Source of the DNA: Aminobacter ciceronei | Lineage (GTDB): Bacteria > Pseudomonadota > Alphaproteobacteria > Rhizobiales > Rhizobiaceae | Reading direction: 5' to 3' | Length of the DNA: 64,000 nucleotides | NCBI RefSeq assembly: GCF_014138625.1 | Contig: NZ_JACJHY010000024.1 | Location: 52,034-116,033, forward strand | Shown: piece after piece, positions 29,695 through 38,350 of the stretch | How positions within the stretch are numbered: the stretch's first letter is position 1 | Layout: every line of letters begins with the position of its first letter | Position numbers and translations under genes: made by a program | Notes under the pieces: model-generated | Told to the model about the DNA's origin: nothing | The model's database searches: none | The model's input: only the letters and a program-made list of their open reading frames with translations

Positions 29695-29946
29695 TTACTC
29701 GCCGTCGAGCGGCTCCGTGCCGACCGGCTTGCCATCGCGCGACAGGCGGATCTTCTCGACCTTGTCCTCGGCGGCCTTCAGCAGGCGGTCGCAATGCGCC
29801 TTCAGCGCCTCGCCGCGCTCGTAGATCTTGATCGACTGGTCGAGCGGCACGTCGCCGCGTTCGAGGTCGTCGACGATCTTTTCCAATGCCGCGAGCGCCT
29901 GCTCGAAGCTCATCGCCTTGATTTCGTCATTGGGCTCGACGGCCAT
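29695..29946 (-). CDS. xseB: Exodeoxyribonuclease VII small subunit
   Basis: An 83-residue helical protein. [43 protein letters not shown] (about residues 14-56) is the characteristic XseB segment. It joins XseA in a complex that degrades single-stranded DNA. It lies 3 bp after the HDAC-like gene. In many related genomes dxs follows soon after; here four unrelated genes lie between. Confidence 0.95.
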   Translation of the reverse strand: MAVEPNDEIKAMSFEQALAALEKIVDDLERGDVPLDQSIKIYERGEALKAHCDRLLKAAEDKVEKIRLSRDGKPVGTEPLDGE

Positions 29947-29949
29947 GGA

Positions 29950-30876
29950 TCATCCTTTCATGAGGCGCGAAACGTGGGCGGCCACTGAGAAGGCCAGCCC
30001 ATGCAGGTCGTAGCCGCCCTCGAGCAGGCTGACCAGACGGTTCGATGAATGGCGCGCGGCACTGTCCATCAATTGCCCGGTCGCCCAGTCGAAATCGGCT
30101 TCGGTGAGGTTGATCTCGGCCAGCGGGTCGCGATGGTGCGCGTCGAAGCCGGCCGAGATGATGATCAGGTCGGGCGCGAATCTGTCGAGCGCCGGCAGCA
30201 CGCGCGAGCGGAACGCCTCGCGGAAATGGTCGCTGCCGGTGTCTGGGGCGAGCGGCGCGTTGACGATGTTGCCGACACCCGTCTCGCCTTTTGCGCCCGT
30301 GCCGGGAAACAGCGGCATCTGGTGCGTCGAGCAATAGAGCACGCTCGGGTCGTCCCAGAAGATGTCCTGGGTGCCGTTGCCGTGATGGACGTCCCAATCG
30401 ACGATCGCCACGCGCTCCGCACCATGGTCGCGCTGGGCATGGCGCGCCGCAATCGCCGCATTGTTGAACAGGCAAAAGCCCATCGCGGTCGCCTTCTCGG
30501 CATGGTGGCCGGGCGGCCGCGAGGCGACGAAGACGTTGGCTGCCCTGCCGGAAAAGACGTCGTCGACAGCGGCATTGGCCGCGCCGATGGCAGTCAGTGC
30601 CGCCTGCCAGCTTTTCGGGCTGAGCGTGGTGTCGCCATCGATTCTGGCAAATCCCTCCACCGGCACCTGCCGGCGGACGCTTTCGACAAAATTCTCGGGG
30701 TGGGCGTAGGCAATCGTGCGCTCGTCGCCCGTCGGCGCCTCGACACGATCGAGCATCTCGAACGCCTCGTCGTCGAGCGCGCGCTCGATGGCGCGCAGCC
30801 TGTCGGGCCGCTCGGGATGCCCCGGCGTCGTCAGGTGTTCGAGGTAGATCGGGTGCGTGTAGAGCCGCGTGGTCAT
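29950..30876 (-). CDS. Histone deacetylase-like zinc amidohydrolase
   Basis: A 308-residue arginase-fold deacetylase of the bacterial HDAC/acetoin-utilisation family. Active-site elements: RPPGHHAEKATAMGFCLFNN, zinc ligands in DWDVHHGNGTQ and SAGFDAHHRDPL, and the catalytic LEGGYDLHGLA. Bacterial homologues remove acyl groups from small amines (polyamine deacetylase) or lysines; the substrate here is unknown. It is transcribed with xseB (3 bp gap). Confidence 0.94.
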   Translation of the reverse strand: MTTRLYTHPIYLEHLTTPGHPERPDRLRAIERALDDEAFEMLDRVEAPTGDERTIAYAHPENFVESVRRQVPVEGFARIDGDTTLSPKSWQAALTAIGAANAAVDDVFSGRAANVFVASRPPGHHAEKATAMGFCLFNNAAIAARHAQRDHGAERVAIVDWDVHHGNGTQDIFWDDPSVLYCSTHQMPLFPGTGAKGETGVGNIVNAPLAPDTGSDHFREAFRSRVLPALDRFAPDLIIISAGFDAHHRDPLAEINLTEADFDWATGQLMDSAARHSSNRLVSLLEGGYDLHGLAFSVAAHVSRLMKG

Positions 30877-30894
30877 CGCCGCACCTTATCAGCA

Positions 30895-31013
30895 ATGGCC
30901 GGACAGACCACGCATAGCTGTCAAAGCCCTGGGGAAAACGGCCGGCCGACGAGCGCGATGACCCGGTCGGAAAGAAGTTGCCGGGTTTTGCCGCGCCCCG
31001 GCATGTCCGGCCA
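30895..31013. repeat. Long-range 10-bp inverted repeat in the HDAC-tetR gap
   Basis: TGGCCGGACA (30895-30904) and TGTCCGGCCA (31004-31013) are perfect complements 99 bp apart. Together they enclose almost the whole noncoding gap upstream of the HDAC-like gene and downstream of tetR. Function unknown; it could fold the 3' end of the tetR transcript or mark a former insertion. Confidence 0.4.
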
Positions 31014-31025
31014 CAGCCTAAAAGA

Positions 31026-31637
31026 TCAGTTCGCCGGCCTGCCGGCCACGAGCAGCCCTTCCATCAAGGCGCGAAACGCCTTCACCGCCTTGATCGACGT
31101 CGCGTCGGGGTCTTCCGAATTGGCGATCCATTGGGCGGCATAAAGCGAGGCGCCGCTGATCAGCCGCGCCATCGCTTCCGCATCGATGTCGCGAACAAGG
31201 CCCTCCGCCTTGAGCGCGACGAGGTTCGCGGTGATCGCCGAAATACAGGCATTGGCGTTGGGCCATTGCGCCGGATCGCCGAGCACCGCCGGCCCGTCGC
31301 GCAGGACGATGCGCTGGATTTCCGGCTCGAGCGCCATTTCGATATAAGCGATGTTTTCGTCGAGGAAGCCTTGCCAGCGCGTCTTGGCCCTGGCCGAGAT
31401 CTCATTGAGGCGCACGCACATTTCCTGGTCGATCTGGGCGAGCACGGCCTCGAACAACCCTTTCTTGTCGCCGAAGTGGTGATACAGCGCGCCGCGCGTC
31501 AGCCCGGCCTCGGCAGTGAAATCGTCCATCGACGCGTTCGCATAGCCCGTCGTCGCGAAGGCCCGGCGCCCGGCAGCAATCAGCTTGGCGCGCGTTTCGG
31601 CAATCATCTCGCTGCGGGGTTTGTGTGCCGCCTTCAT
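31026..31637 (-). CDS. TetR/AcrR family transcriptional regulator
   Basis: A 203-residue repressor with an N-terminal TetR helix-turn-helix (about residues 12-60: RRAFATTGYANASMDDFTAEAGLTRGALYHHFGDKKGLF) and an all-helical ligand-binding domain of the AcrR/RutR C-terminal type. It is divergent from the first of two MFS genes. Three near-identical palindromes fill the space between them, so it probably represses both sides and is relieved by a transported compound (inference). Confidence 0.94.
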   Translation of the reverse strand: MKAAHKPRSEMIAETRAKLIAAGRRAFATTGYANASMDDFTAEAGLTRGALYHHFGDKKGLFEAVLAQIDQEMCVRLNEISARAKTRWQGFLDENIAYIEMALEPEIQRIVLRDGPAVLGDPAQWPNANACISAITANLVALKAEGLVRDIDAEAMARLISGASLYAAQWIANSEDPDATSIKAVKAFRALMEGLLVAGRPAN

Positions 31638-31664
31638 CGCCTCTTCCTTGTCGCGACGTCCTTC

Positions 31665-31757
31665 ACATACGCCGCGTATATTTTTCTAGACATGGCGTCC
31701 ATGGTAATTGACATACGCTGCGTATGCAATTATCTCATTGACATACGCCACGTATGT
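31665..31757. promoter_or_regulatory. Three TetR-type operators
   Basis: Three copies of a CATACG-N3-CGTATG palindrome: 31665-31680 (less perfect), 31712-31726 (6-bp arms) and 31741-31757 (ACATACGCCACGTATGT, 7-bp arms). Centres are about 46 and 30 bp apart. All lie in the 155-bp gap between the TetR gene and the first MFS gene, the expected place for its own operators. Confidence 0.8.
31701..31736. promoter_or_regulatory. Predicted overlapping promoters for tetR and mfs
   Basis: Plus strand: TTGACA (31708-31713), 17-bp spacer, TATCTC (31731-31736), reading toward the MFS genes. Minus strand: TTGCAT (31729-31724), 17-bp spacer, TACCAT (31706-31701), reading toward tetR. The middle operator (31712-31726) overlaps both -35 regions, so one bound repressor could silence both. 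The -10 boxes are weak matches. Confidence 0.5.
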
Positions 31758-31792
31758 AAGTGGCGCCCCCTCGAAATTCCAGGAGTGCTCCG

Positions 31793-33013
31793 ATGCACAA
31801 TCCTTATGCTGAGATATTCAGAGTTCCCGGGACCAAAGGCTTCGCGGCGGCGGCATTCATCGCCCGTCTGCCGATCGCCATGGCCCCTATCGGCATCGTC
31901 GCAATGCTGTCGCAGACACGCGGCGAATACTGGCTGGCCGGTGCGGTCTCGGCCACCTTCGCGCTGACAAATGCTTTCGCCGCACCACAGATTTCGCGCC
32001 GGATCGACAGGCTCGGCCAGACATCGGTGGCTCTGCCCACCACCATCATCTCCATCCTCGCCTTTGCCGTCCTGCTCATTGCCACCCGCTATGACTGGCC
32101 GGTCTGGACCCTGTTCGTCTCGGCCTTCATCGCCGCCGCCATGCCGAGCATGTCGGCCATGGTGCGGGCCCGCTGGACCGAGATCTTCCGCGACCGCCCC
32201 GAACTCAACACCGCCTTCGCCTTTGAATCCGTCGCCGACGAAATGGTCTACATCGCCGGTGCCTCGCTTTCGGTTGGCCTGAGCGTCGCCTTGTTCCCGG
32301 AAGCCGGCATGCTGGTCAGCACGCTGTTCCTCGCCGTCGGCATGGCAGCTTTCCTGATGCAGCGGTCGAGCGAGCCCAGGGTCAAGGCGCCTGAACTTGC
32401 AAGTGTCGGTTCGGCCATCGCGCTGCGCCCGGTCCAGATCATCACCCTGGCACTCATCTTCGTCGGTGCGATCTTCGCCACCGCCGAGGTCAGCGCCGTG
32501 GCGATCACCAAGGAACTCGGCCAGCCCACCGCAGCAAGCCTCGTCATCGGCGTCTATGCCGCCGGTTCGCTCATTGTCGGCCTGATCGTCGGCGCGCTCA
32601 ATCTCAAGGCCCCGAAGCAGCGCCTCCTTGCCATGTCGATCGCGGTCGTGGCGCTGACCACGCTGCCATTGCTTGTCGCCGACACCGTGCCGCTGCTGGC
32701 GCTTGCCATCTTCGTCAGCGGTGTCGCCATCTCGCCCACCTTCATCATGGCCTTCGGCCTGATCGAGCGGCGGGTGCCGGAAGCCATGCTGACCGAAGGC
32801 ATCACCTGGGTGATGACCGGCATCGGCATCGGCATGGCGCTGGGTGCCTTCGTGGCGGGCTGGGTGGTCGACAATTTCGGCGCCCAGAACGGCTTCTGGG
32901 TGTCGGTGGCCGCGGGAACGATCTCCCTACTCGTCGTCCTTCTCGGTCAGAAAGCACTCGCCGGCGCGGGCGAAGTCGAGTTGCCGCAAGCCGTACCACA
33001 AGCAGCCGAATGA
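31793..33013 (+). CDS. MFS transporter, first of two tandem paralogues
   Basis: A 406-residue, twelve-helix major facilitator protein. It begins MHNPYAEIFRVPGTKGF, and AAFIARLPIAM and TRGEYWLAGAV are shared with the next gene. AGGAG lies 7 bases before ATG 31793. With the TetR gene and operators upstream it looks like a drug or metabolite efflux pump (inference); the substrate cannot be told. Confidence 0.92.
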   Translation: MHNPYAEIFRVPGTKGFAAAAFIARLPIAMAPIGIVAMLSQTRGEYWLAGAVSATFALTNAFAAPQISRRIDRLGQTSVALPTTIISILAFAVLLIATRYDWPVWTLFVSAFIAAAMPSMSAMVRARWTEIFRDRPELNTAFAFESVADEMVYIAGASLSVGLSVALFPEAGMLVSTLFLAVGMAAFLMQRSSEPRVKAPELASVGSAIALRPVQIITLALIFVGAIFATAEVSAVAITKELGQPTAASLVIGVYAAGSLIVGLIVGALNLKAPKQRLLAMSIAVVALTTLPLLVADTVPLLALAIFVSGVAISPTFIMAFGLIERRVPEAMLTEGITWVMTGIGIGMALGAFVAGWVVDNFGAQNGFWVSVAAGTISLLVVLLGQKALAGAGEVELPQAVPQAAE

Positions 33014-33053
33014 GGCAGCACAGCCCCAGTCAAGCCTCTCCCATCTGTGCCAA

Positions 33054-33077
33054 CGAGCCGCCTCTTCAGGCGGCTCG
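33054..33077. terminator. Hairpin between the two MFS genes
   Basis: A perfect 10-bp stem (CGAGCCGCCT with AGGCGGCTCG) closed by a CTTC tetraloop lies 41 bp after the first MFS stop. No T-run follows, so read-through is likely; it may set the ratio of the two pumps or protect the upstream mRNA end. Confidence 0.5.
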
Positions 33078-33120
33078 ACTGTATATGAAATTTCAGATAT
33101 CTGCCCTCCCGGTGATCCAA

Positions 33121-34329
33121 ATGCGCAATCCCTACAACGAAATCTTCAAAGCGCCCGGCGCCAAGGCGTTCTCCGCCACAGGCTTCATCGCCCGGCTGCC
33201 GCTGTCGATGATCACGCTCGGCATCGTCACGATGCTCTCGGAAACCCATGGCGAATATTGGCTCGCCGGTGCGGTGGCCGCGACATTTGCATTTTCCAAC
33301 GCGCTGATCGCACCGCAGGTGTCGCGCCTCGTCGATCGCTACGGCCAGCGCCGCATCCTGATCCCCGGCACCATCGTCGCCGTCGCGGCGCTCTCAAGCC
33401 TGATGCTCGCGACCCACTATCGCGCGCCGAGCTGGACGCTGTTCCTGTTTGCCGTGCTTGCCGGCACCATGCCGAGCATGAGCGCTTTCGTGCGCGCGCG
33501 CTGGACACATATCTACCGTGGCTCGCAGAAGCTGCACACCGCCTTTGCCTTCGAGTCGGTCGTCGACGAGGTCATCTTCATGACTGGCCCGATCGTTGCC
33601 ATCGGCCTCAGCGTCGGCCTGTTTCCGGAAGCCGGTCCGCTTGTCGCCACGACGCTGCTTGCGCTGGGCAATTTCCTCTTTGCGGCCCAGACGTCGACGG
33701 AACCGCCGGTCCACGCCCAGGATAAATCAGGCGGCAAGTCGGTCATCCGGCTCGGCTCGCTGCAGATCCTGGTGCTGACGCTGATCGCGATCGGCGCCAT
33801 TTTCGGCACCGCCGAAGTGACCGCCGTCGCCTTTGCCGAAGCCCAGGGCGACAAGGCCTCCGCCGGTTTTGCGCTGTCGGCCTATGCCGCCGGCTCGCTT
33901 GTCGCCGGCCTCGCCTTCGGCGCGCTGAAGCTCAAGCTTGCCTTGCCGCGCCAGTTGCTGCTGGCGATCGCACTGGCCGCCCTCACCACCTTGCCGCTGA
34001 TGATGGTCGCCAGCATCCCGACACTGGCCGTGGTGCTGTTCGTCGCCGGCGTCGCCGTCTCGCCGACCATCATCATCTCGATGGCGCTGGTGGAAAAGAT
34101 CGTTCCGTCGTCCAAGCTCACCGAAGGCATGACCTGGGCAATCACCGGCATCGGCATCGGCATGGCCGCAGGGTCCTCGGCATCGGGCTGGTTCATCGAC
34201 AATCTCGGCCCGACCAGCGGCTTCTTCGTCTCGATGCTCGCCGGCTTCATCGCCCTTGCCGTCACCCTTGTCGGCCAAGCCAGCTTCCGGCGTTCGACGT
34301 CGCGCCTCGTCCCGGCTCCGGCCGAATAG
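33121..34329 (+). CDS. MFS transporter, second of two tandem paralogues
   Basis: A 402-residue, twelve-helix major facilitator protein clearly duplicated from, or with, its neighbour: MRNPYNEIFKAPGAKAF parallels the start of the first copy, and FIARLPLSM and THGEYWLAGAV recur. The start is placed at 33121 by this alignment; an in-frame ATG at 33085 would add 12 residues, and neither has a strong ribosome-binding site. The ends of the helical core also match (GMTWAITGIGIGMA against GITWVMTGIGIGMA). Confidence 0.9.
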   Translation: MRNPYNEIFKAPGAKAFSATGFIARLPLSMITLGIVTMLSETHGEYWLAGAVAATFAFSNALIAPQVSRLVDRYGQRRILIPGTIVAVAALSSLMLATHYRAPSWTLFLFAVLAGTMPSMSAFVRARWTHIYRGSQKLHTAFAFESVVDEVIFMTGPIVAIGLSVGLFPEAGPLVATTLLALGNFLFAAQTSTEPPVHAQDKSGGKSVIRLGSLQILVLTLIAIGAIFGTAEVTAVAFAEAQGDKASAGFALSAYAAGSLVAGLAFGALKLKLALPRQLLLAIALAALTTLPLMMVASIPTLAVVLFVAGVAVSPTIIISMALVEKIVPSSKLTEGMTWAITGIGIGMAAGSSASGWFIDNLGPTSGFFVSMLAGFIALAVTLVGQASFRRSTSRLVPAPAE

Positions 34330-34338
34330 ACGGTTCAC

Positions 34339-34370
34339 GGCACGGCACGCACCAGCGGACCGTGCCTTTT
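34339..34370 (+). terminator. Terminator after the second MFS gene
   Basis: GGCACGG (34339-34345) pairs with CCGTGCC (34360-34366) across a 14-nt loop and is followed by TTTT. It lies 10 bp after the MFS stop and just before the convergent membrane-protein stop. Confidence 0.6.
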
Positions 34371-34374
34371 GCCT

Positions 34375-35358
34375 TCAGACGTTCTTTGCCGACCCGTCCC
34401 AGCGCGACGCTTCGCCTGAGCCAAAAGCCTTTTCCTTGAGCTCGCGGAACTTCGACGACGCCTCTTCCAGCTTCCGGTCCCATTCCGGATTGGGCACCTG
34501 GCCTTCGATGACCTTGAAATAGACCTGCATCAGCGATGCCACGGCAAAGGGTTCGATCAGCGCCGATTTGAACGCCCAGGCAAAGACGATCGCCAGCACG
34601 AATGCCCAGCCGCCCATTTCGCCCGGCATGAAGTAGAGAATGGCGCCTGCGGGTGCCAGCATGAACAGGAAGATGAACAGCGACACGACCCAGACGACGA
34701 GCGACAGCCAGACCGCGTTCTTGATCATGGTCGAGCCGTTCTGGGCATAGAGCACCACGCCCTGCCGCGCGCTCTGCCAGGGCGAGTTGCTGCCGATGCG
34801 GATGTTGTAGCCGAGGATGATCTCGTCGACATAGGTCAGCGACATGCGGACGATGGTGTTGAGAAACCGCACCAGCCCGTCGAGGCCGGGGATCGGCAGG
34901 AAAGCGGCGATGCCGCCGATCAGCCCGGTGATGGTGCGGATCACGCCCTTCACCAGCTGGTCGAGCACAAACAGCACGCTGGCTTCGGTGAAGCGTTCGG
35001 TGACGACCTCGCGGGCATAGGAAATCTGGTTCTGGCCGCCGGGAATCTCGCGCCCGTCGATCAGATGGACCATCACGGCGATATGCCCGGCCTTGACGAT
35101 GTAGAGGATGTATTCGCGGATCCAGTAGACCGCGACCGACACCACGCCGAAGCCGGCGATGCCACCCCAGACGGCGAATGAAACCGGCCCTTCAGGGTCG
35201 GTTGCGATGTGGCCGACGCCGTAGCCGACGCCGGCGCCCGCTCCCATTGCCACGATATAGGCCAGCGTGATGCCGAAATAGACGACCATGCGCAGCACGA
35301 TGAACGGCCAGGTGCGTGCCATGATCGCCAAGCTCTGGCCGATGCTGAAATCCCACAT
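34375..35358 (-). CDS. Integral membrane protein, function unknown
   Basis: A 327-residue protein with about six transmembrane segments (around 18-48, 62-82, 140-165, 222-245 and 250-275), a glycine-rich stretch (MGAGAGVGYGVGH) and a charged C-terminal tail (EWDRKLEEASSKFRELKEK) that could form a short coiled coil. I do not recognise the family. It lies downstream of ribB on the same strand, separated by 144 bp containing a 22-bp tandem repeat, and is convergent with the MFS genes. Confidence 0.85.
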   Translation of the reverse strand: MWDFSIGQSLAIMARTWPFIVLRMVVYFGITLAYIVAMGAGAGVGYGVGHIATDPEGPVSFAVWGGIAGFGVVSVAVYWIREYILYIVKAGHIAVMVHLIDGREIPGGQNQISYAREVVTERFTEASVLFVLDQLVKGVIRTITGLIGGIAAFLPIPGLDGLVRFLNTIVRMSLTYVDEIILGYNIRIGSNSPWQSARQGVVLYAQNGSTMIKNAVWLSLVVWVVSLFIFLFMLAPAGAILYFMPGEMGGWAFVLAIVFAWAFKSALIEPFAVASLMQVYFKVIEGQVPNPEWDRKLEEASSKFRELKEKAFGSGEASRWDGSAKNV

Positions 35359-35425
35359 ACCCGACTCTCCCCTAAGAGGTGGACAGGAGGATGCGCCGCA
35401 TCAGGCGGATGTCAATCACCATGAG

Positions 35426-35469
35426 GGATGAGCCAATCCACGCCCGGGGATGAGCCAATCCGCGCCCGG
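35426..35469. repeat. Two tandem copies of a 22-bp unit
   Basis: Positions 35426-35447 and 35448-35469 are the same 22-bp unit (starting GGATGAGCCAATCC) with one mismatch (35440 A, 35462 G). It lies between the ribB stop and the start of the membrane-protein gene. Confidence 0.75.
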
Positions 35470-35502
35470 CTAGGGGCATTTTACCCCGCAGGCGTGCCGA
35501 AA

Positions 35503-36600
35503 TCAGCGGATTTCGGTCTTGGCGATGCGGATGCCGAAACCTTCGAGGCCGACATAGTGGCGTTCGCGCGAGGCGACCAGGTTGATCGACGAGATGCCGA
35601 GATCCTTGAGGATCTGCGCGCCGAGGCCGATCTGGCGCCATTCATCCTCGCGCCGGCGCGCCTCTTCATGGTCCTCGCGCTCCGCCGACGGGCGGTTGCG
35701 GCCGAGATTGGAGACGCCGACCGAGCCCTCGCGCAGATAGACGATGACACCGCGCTTGCACTCGCCGAAGGTCTTCATGATGTCGGCAAGCTTGTTGCTG
35801 GTACCGAACACGTCGGTGACGACGTCCTCGGTGTGCAGGCGCACCGGCACTTCTTCGCCGTCGCGGATGTCGCCGAAGACGATGGCGAGATGATGCATCG
35901 AATCCCACGGCAACGTGTAGGTGATGGCCTTGGCCTTGCCGGCCGGAGTGTCAATTTCGAAGGCGTTGACCCGTTCGATCAGCGTCTCCTGGCGCTGGCG
36001 ATAGGCGATCAGGTCGGCGACGGATACCTGCTGCAGCCCGTTCTTTTCGGCAAAGGACGCGACCTGCGGGCCGCGCATGACCGTGCCGTCGTCATTGACC
36101 AGTTCCGAAATCACGCCGACCGGCGGCAGACCGGCAAGCTTGCACAGGTCGACCGCGGCTTCGGTATGGCCCGAACGCATCAGCACACCGCCTTCGCGCG
36201 CGATCAGCGGGAAGATGTGCCCCGGGCGGACGAAGTCGCCGCCGCCGGCGTTGGGATTGGCCAGGTTGCGCACGGTCAGCGTGCGGTCGTCGGCCGAAAT
36301 GCCCGTCGTGGTGCCATGCTTGAAGTCGACGCTGACGGTGAAGGCGGTGGTGTGGGCGGAATCGTTGTCGGCCACCATCGGCGCAAGGTTGAGGCGCCGG
36401 GCGTCTTCCTTGAGCATCGGCGTGCAGACGATGCCGGAGGTGTGGCGCACGATGAAGGCCATCTTTTCCGCCGTGCAGTGGACGGCGGCAACGATCAGGT
36501 CGCCTTCGTTCTCGCGCCCGTCATCGTCCATGACGACCACGATCTCGCCGCGCTCGAAGGCGCGCAGCGCTTCGACAACTTTCTTCTGGTCGTATGGCAT
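35503..36600 (-). CDS. ribB: 3,4-dihydroxy-2-butanone 4-phosphate synthase with degenerate GTP cyclohydrolase II domain
   Basis: A 365-residue protein. The N-terminal RibB domain (about 1-205) is intact: the metal-binding acidic loop DDDGRENEGD (25-34) and RSGHTEAAVDL are present, so it should make the four-carbon unit of riboflavin from ribulose 5-phosphate. The C-terminal part (about 215-365) aligns with RibA but lacks its zinc cysteines and the EGRGIGL loop (YLREGSVGVSNL instead), while keeping LGAQILKDLGIS and VGLEGFGI. GTP cyclohydrolase activity is therefore not expected. It lies downstream of aroC. Confidence 0.94.
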   Translation of the reverse strand: MPYDQKKVVEALRAFERGEIVVVMDDDGRENEGDLIVAAVHCTAEKMAFIVRHTSGIVCTPMLKEDARRLNLAPMVADNDSAHTTAFTVSVDFKHGTTTGISADDRTLTVRNLANPNAGGGDFVRPGHIFPLIAREGGVLMRSGHTEAAVDLCKLAGLPPVGVISELVNDDGTVMRGPQVASFAEKNGLQQVSVADLIAYRQRQETLIERVNAFEIDTPAGKAKAITYTLPWDSMHHLAIVFGDIRDGEEVPVRLHTEDVVTDVFGTSNKLADIMKTFGECKRGVIVYLREGSVGVSNLGRNRPSAEREDHEEARRREDEWRQIGLGAQILKDLGISSINLVASRERHYVGLEGFGIRIAKTEIR

Positions 36601-36718
36601 GGCGTGGTCACTCGGTGCGTGTGGTTGGTGTGGAGCAGATTAGGTCATTCGGGCGGCAAGGCAGTAGGGTTTTTTGCAGCTTGGGAGAATTGCCCAGCTG
36701 CCCCGTTTCCCCCTGCCC

Positions 36719-37819
36719 CTAGATTCTGCCGGTCTGGCCGCGGTGGCGCAGATAATGGTCGGCGATGGCGCAGGCGACCATGGCCTCGCCGATCGGCACG
36801 GCGCGGATGCCGACGCACGGGTCGTGGCGGCCCTTGGTCATGACGTCGACGTCCTTGCCGTCCTTGTCGATCGATTTGCGCGGCGTCAGAATCGAGGATG
36901 TCGGCTTGACGGCGAAACGCGCGATCACGTCCTGTCCGGTCGAAATGCCGCCCAGTATGCCGCCGGCATTGTTGGACAGGAACAGCGGTGTGCCGTCATT
37001 GCCCATGCGCATCTCGTCGGCATTCTCTTCGCCTGTTATGCGCGCGGCCTCGAAGCCGTTGCCGATCTCGACGCCCTTGACGGCGTTGATCGACATCAGA
37101 TTGGAGGCGATGTCCTGGTCGAGCTTGGCATAGATCGGCGCGCCAAGGCCGGCCGGCACACCCTCTGCGACGATCTCGATGACCGCACCGACCGACGATC
37201 CGGCCTTGCGGATGCCGTCGAGATAGTCGGCGAAGACCTGGACCGAGGCGGGGTCCGGCGTAAAGAACGGGTTTTCGGCGCTGCCGATGAAATCCCAGTT
37301 CCAGTTGGCGCGATCGATCGACCTGGTGCCCATCGACACCAGCGCGCCGCGCACCACCAGCCCGGGCACGATCTTGCGGGCGATCGCGCCGGCAGCGACG
37401 CGCGCCGCCGTCTCGCGCGCCGAGGAACGGCCACCGCCGCGATGATCGCGCAGGCCATATTTGACGTCATAGGCGTAGTCGGCATGGCCGGGTCGATACT
37501 GCCGCGCGATCTCGCCATAATCCTTGGAGCGCTGGTCGACATTCTCGATCAGCATCGAGATCGGCGTGCCGGTCGAGATCAGGGTCTCGCCGTCGTCGTC
37601 CGTGACGACGCCCGACAGCACCTTGACCTCGTCGGGCTCGCGGCGCTGGGTGACGAAGCGCGACTGGCCGGGCTTGCGCTTGTCGAGCTCGTCCTGGATG
37701 TCCTTCAGCGTGAAGCGGATGCCGGGCGGGCAGCCGTCGACGACACAGCCAAGCGCCGGCCCATGGCTCTCACCCCAGGTGGTGACGCGAAACAGATGGC
37801 CGAAGGTGTTGTGCGACAT
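36719..37819 (-). CDS. aroC: Chorismate synthase
   Basis: A 366-residue FMN-dependent lyase that makes chorismate from EPSP, the last step of the shikimate pathway. [20 protein letters not shown] is the standard start and fixes 37819; [29 protein letters not shown] and [14 protein letters not shown] are family signatures, with the catalytic histidines in GESHG and RDHRGGG. Chorismate feeds aromatic amino acids, folate and, through 4-hydroxybenzoate, UbiA. Confidence 0.98.
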   Translation of the reverse strand: MSHNTFGHLFRVTTWGESHGPALGCVVDGCPPGIRFTLKDIQDELDKRKPGQSRFVTQRREPDEVKVLSGVVTDDDGETLISTGTPISMLIENVDQRSKDYGEIARQYRPGHADYAYDVKYGLRDHRGGGRSSARETAARVAAGAIARKIVPGLVVRGALVSMGTRSIDRANWNWDFIGSAENPFFTPDPASVQVFADYLDGIRKAGSSVGAVIEIVAEGVPAGLGAPIYAKLDQDIASNLMSINAVKGVEIGNGFEAARITGEENADEMRMGNDGTPLFLSNNAGGILGGISTGQDVIARFAVKPTSSILTPRKSIDKDGKDVDVMTKGRHDPCVGIRAVPIGEAMVACAIADHYLRHRGQTGRI

Positions 37820-38081
37820 GCAAGCGGGCCTTTCCGGATATGGCCGCGTTCTAACGCATGCCCCCGAAAAGTAAAATTGCTTTTCGGCCTCAAACCCTCC
37901 GATGGCAGGCATCTTTTGTGTATCGGCATGGGCCCGAAGCGGTCAATTGGCTGCATTAACGGTGGTCAAACCGTGATCGCAGCAGTTTTAGTTTTGACAC
38001 ATTCGGTTGGTTTCTGCTTCCTTCCAACCGCTCGTTAACATTTTGCCTCGCCTTGCGGGGCGCAGAAAAAAGAGGACGACA

Positions 38082-38330
38082 ATGCGTACCCTTATTGGCG
38101 CCGTTGCCGCCGTGCTGATGATGTCTGGCGCTGCGCTCGCTGCCGAAGCCGAAGGTCAGGTCAAGTCGGTCGACAAGGAAAAGTCCACCATCACGCTTTC
38201 CAACGGCAAGTCCTACAAGCTGCCGGGCGAGTTCGACGTCGAGAACATCAAGCCGGGCATGGACATCCTGCTCGCTTATGACGTGGTCGAGGGCGAGAAC
38301 CTGATCACCGACATGGAACTGCCGCAGTAA
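38082..38330 (+). CDS. DUF1344 domain-containing exported protein
   Basis: An 82-residue protein with a signal peptide (about 1-20, ending AALAA) and a short beta-rich DUF1344 domain (GQVKSVDKEKSTITLSNGKSY). GAGGACG lies just before ATG 38082. The family is small, periplasmic and typical of Hyphomicrobiales; function unknown. An inverted repeat (CGGTTGG at 38004-38010, CCAACCG at 38024-38030) and a TTGACA (37994-37999) lie upstream. Confidence 0.9.
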   Translation: MRTLIGAVAAVLMMSGAALAAEAEGQVKSVDKEKSTITLSNGKSYKLPGEFDVENIKPGMDILLAYDVVEGENLITDMELPQ

Positions 38331-38350
38331 CAGAAATCGGGCCTCGGGCT

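Noticed and set aside
36676..36712. Hairpin with T-run after aroC
   Set aside because: The T-run precedes the stem in the plus direction and becomes an A-run after it on the aroC strand, so it cannot be an intrinsic terminator for aroC.
36601..36718. Possible FMN riboswitch before ribB
   Set aside because: The G-rich leader lacks the conserved RFN core segments; it is also simply the space after aroC.
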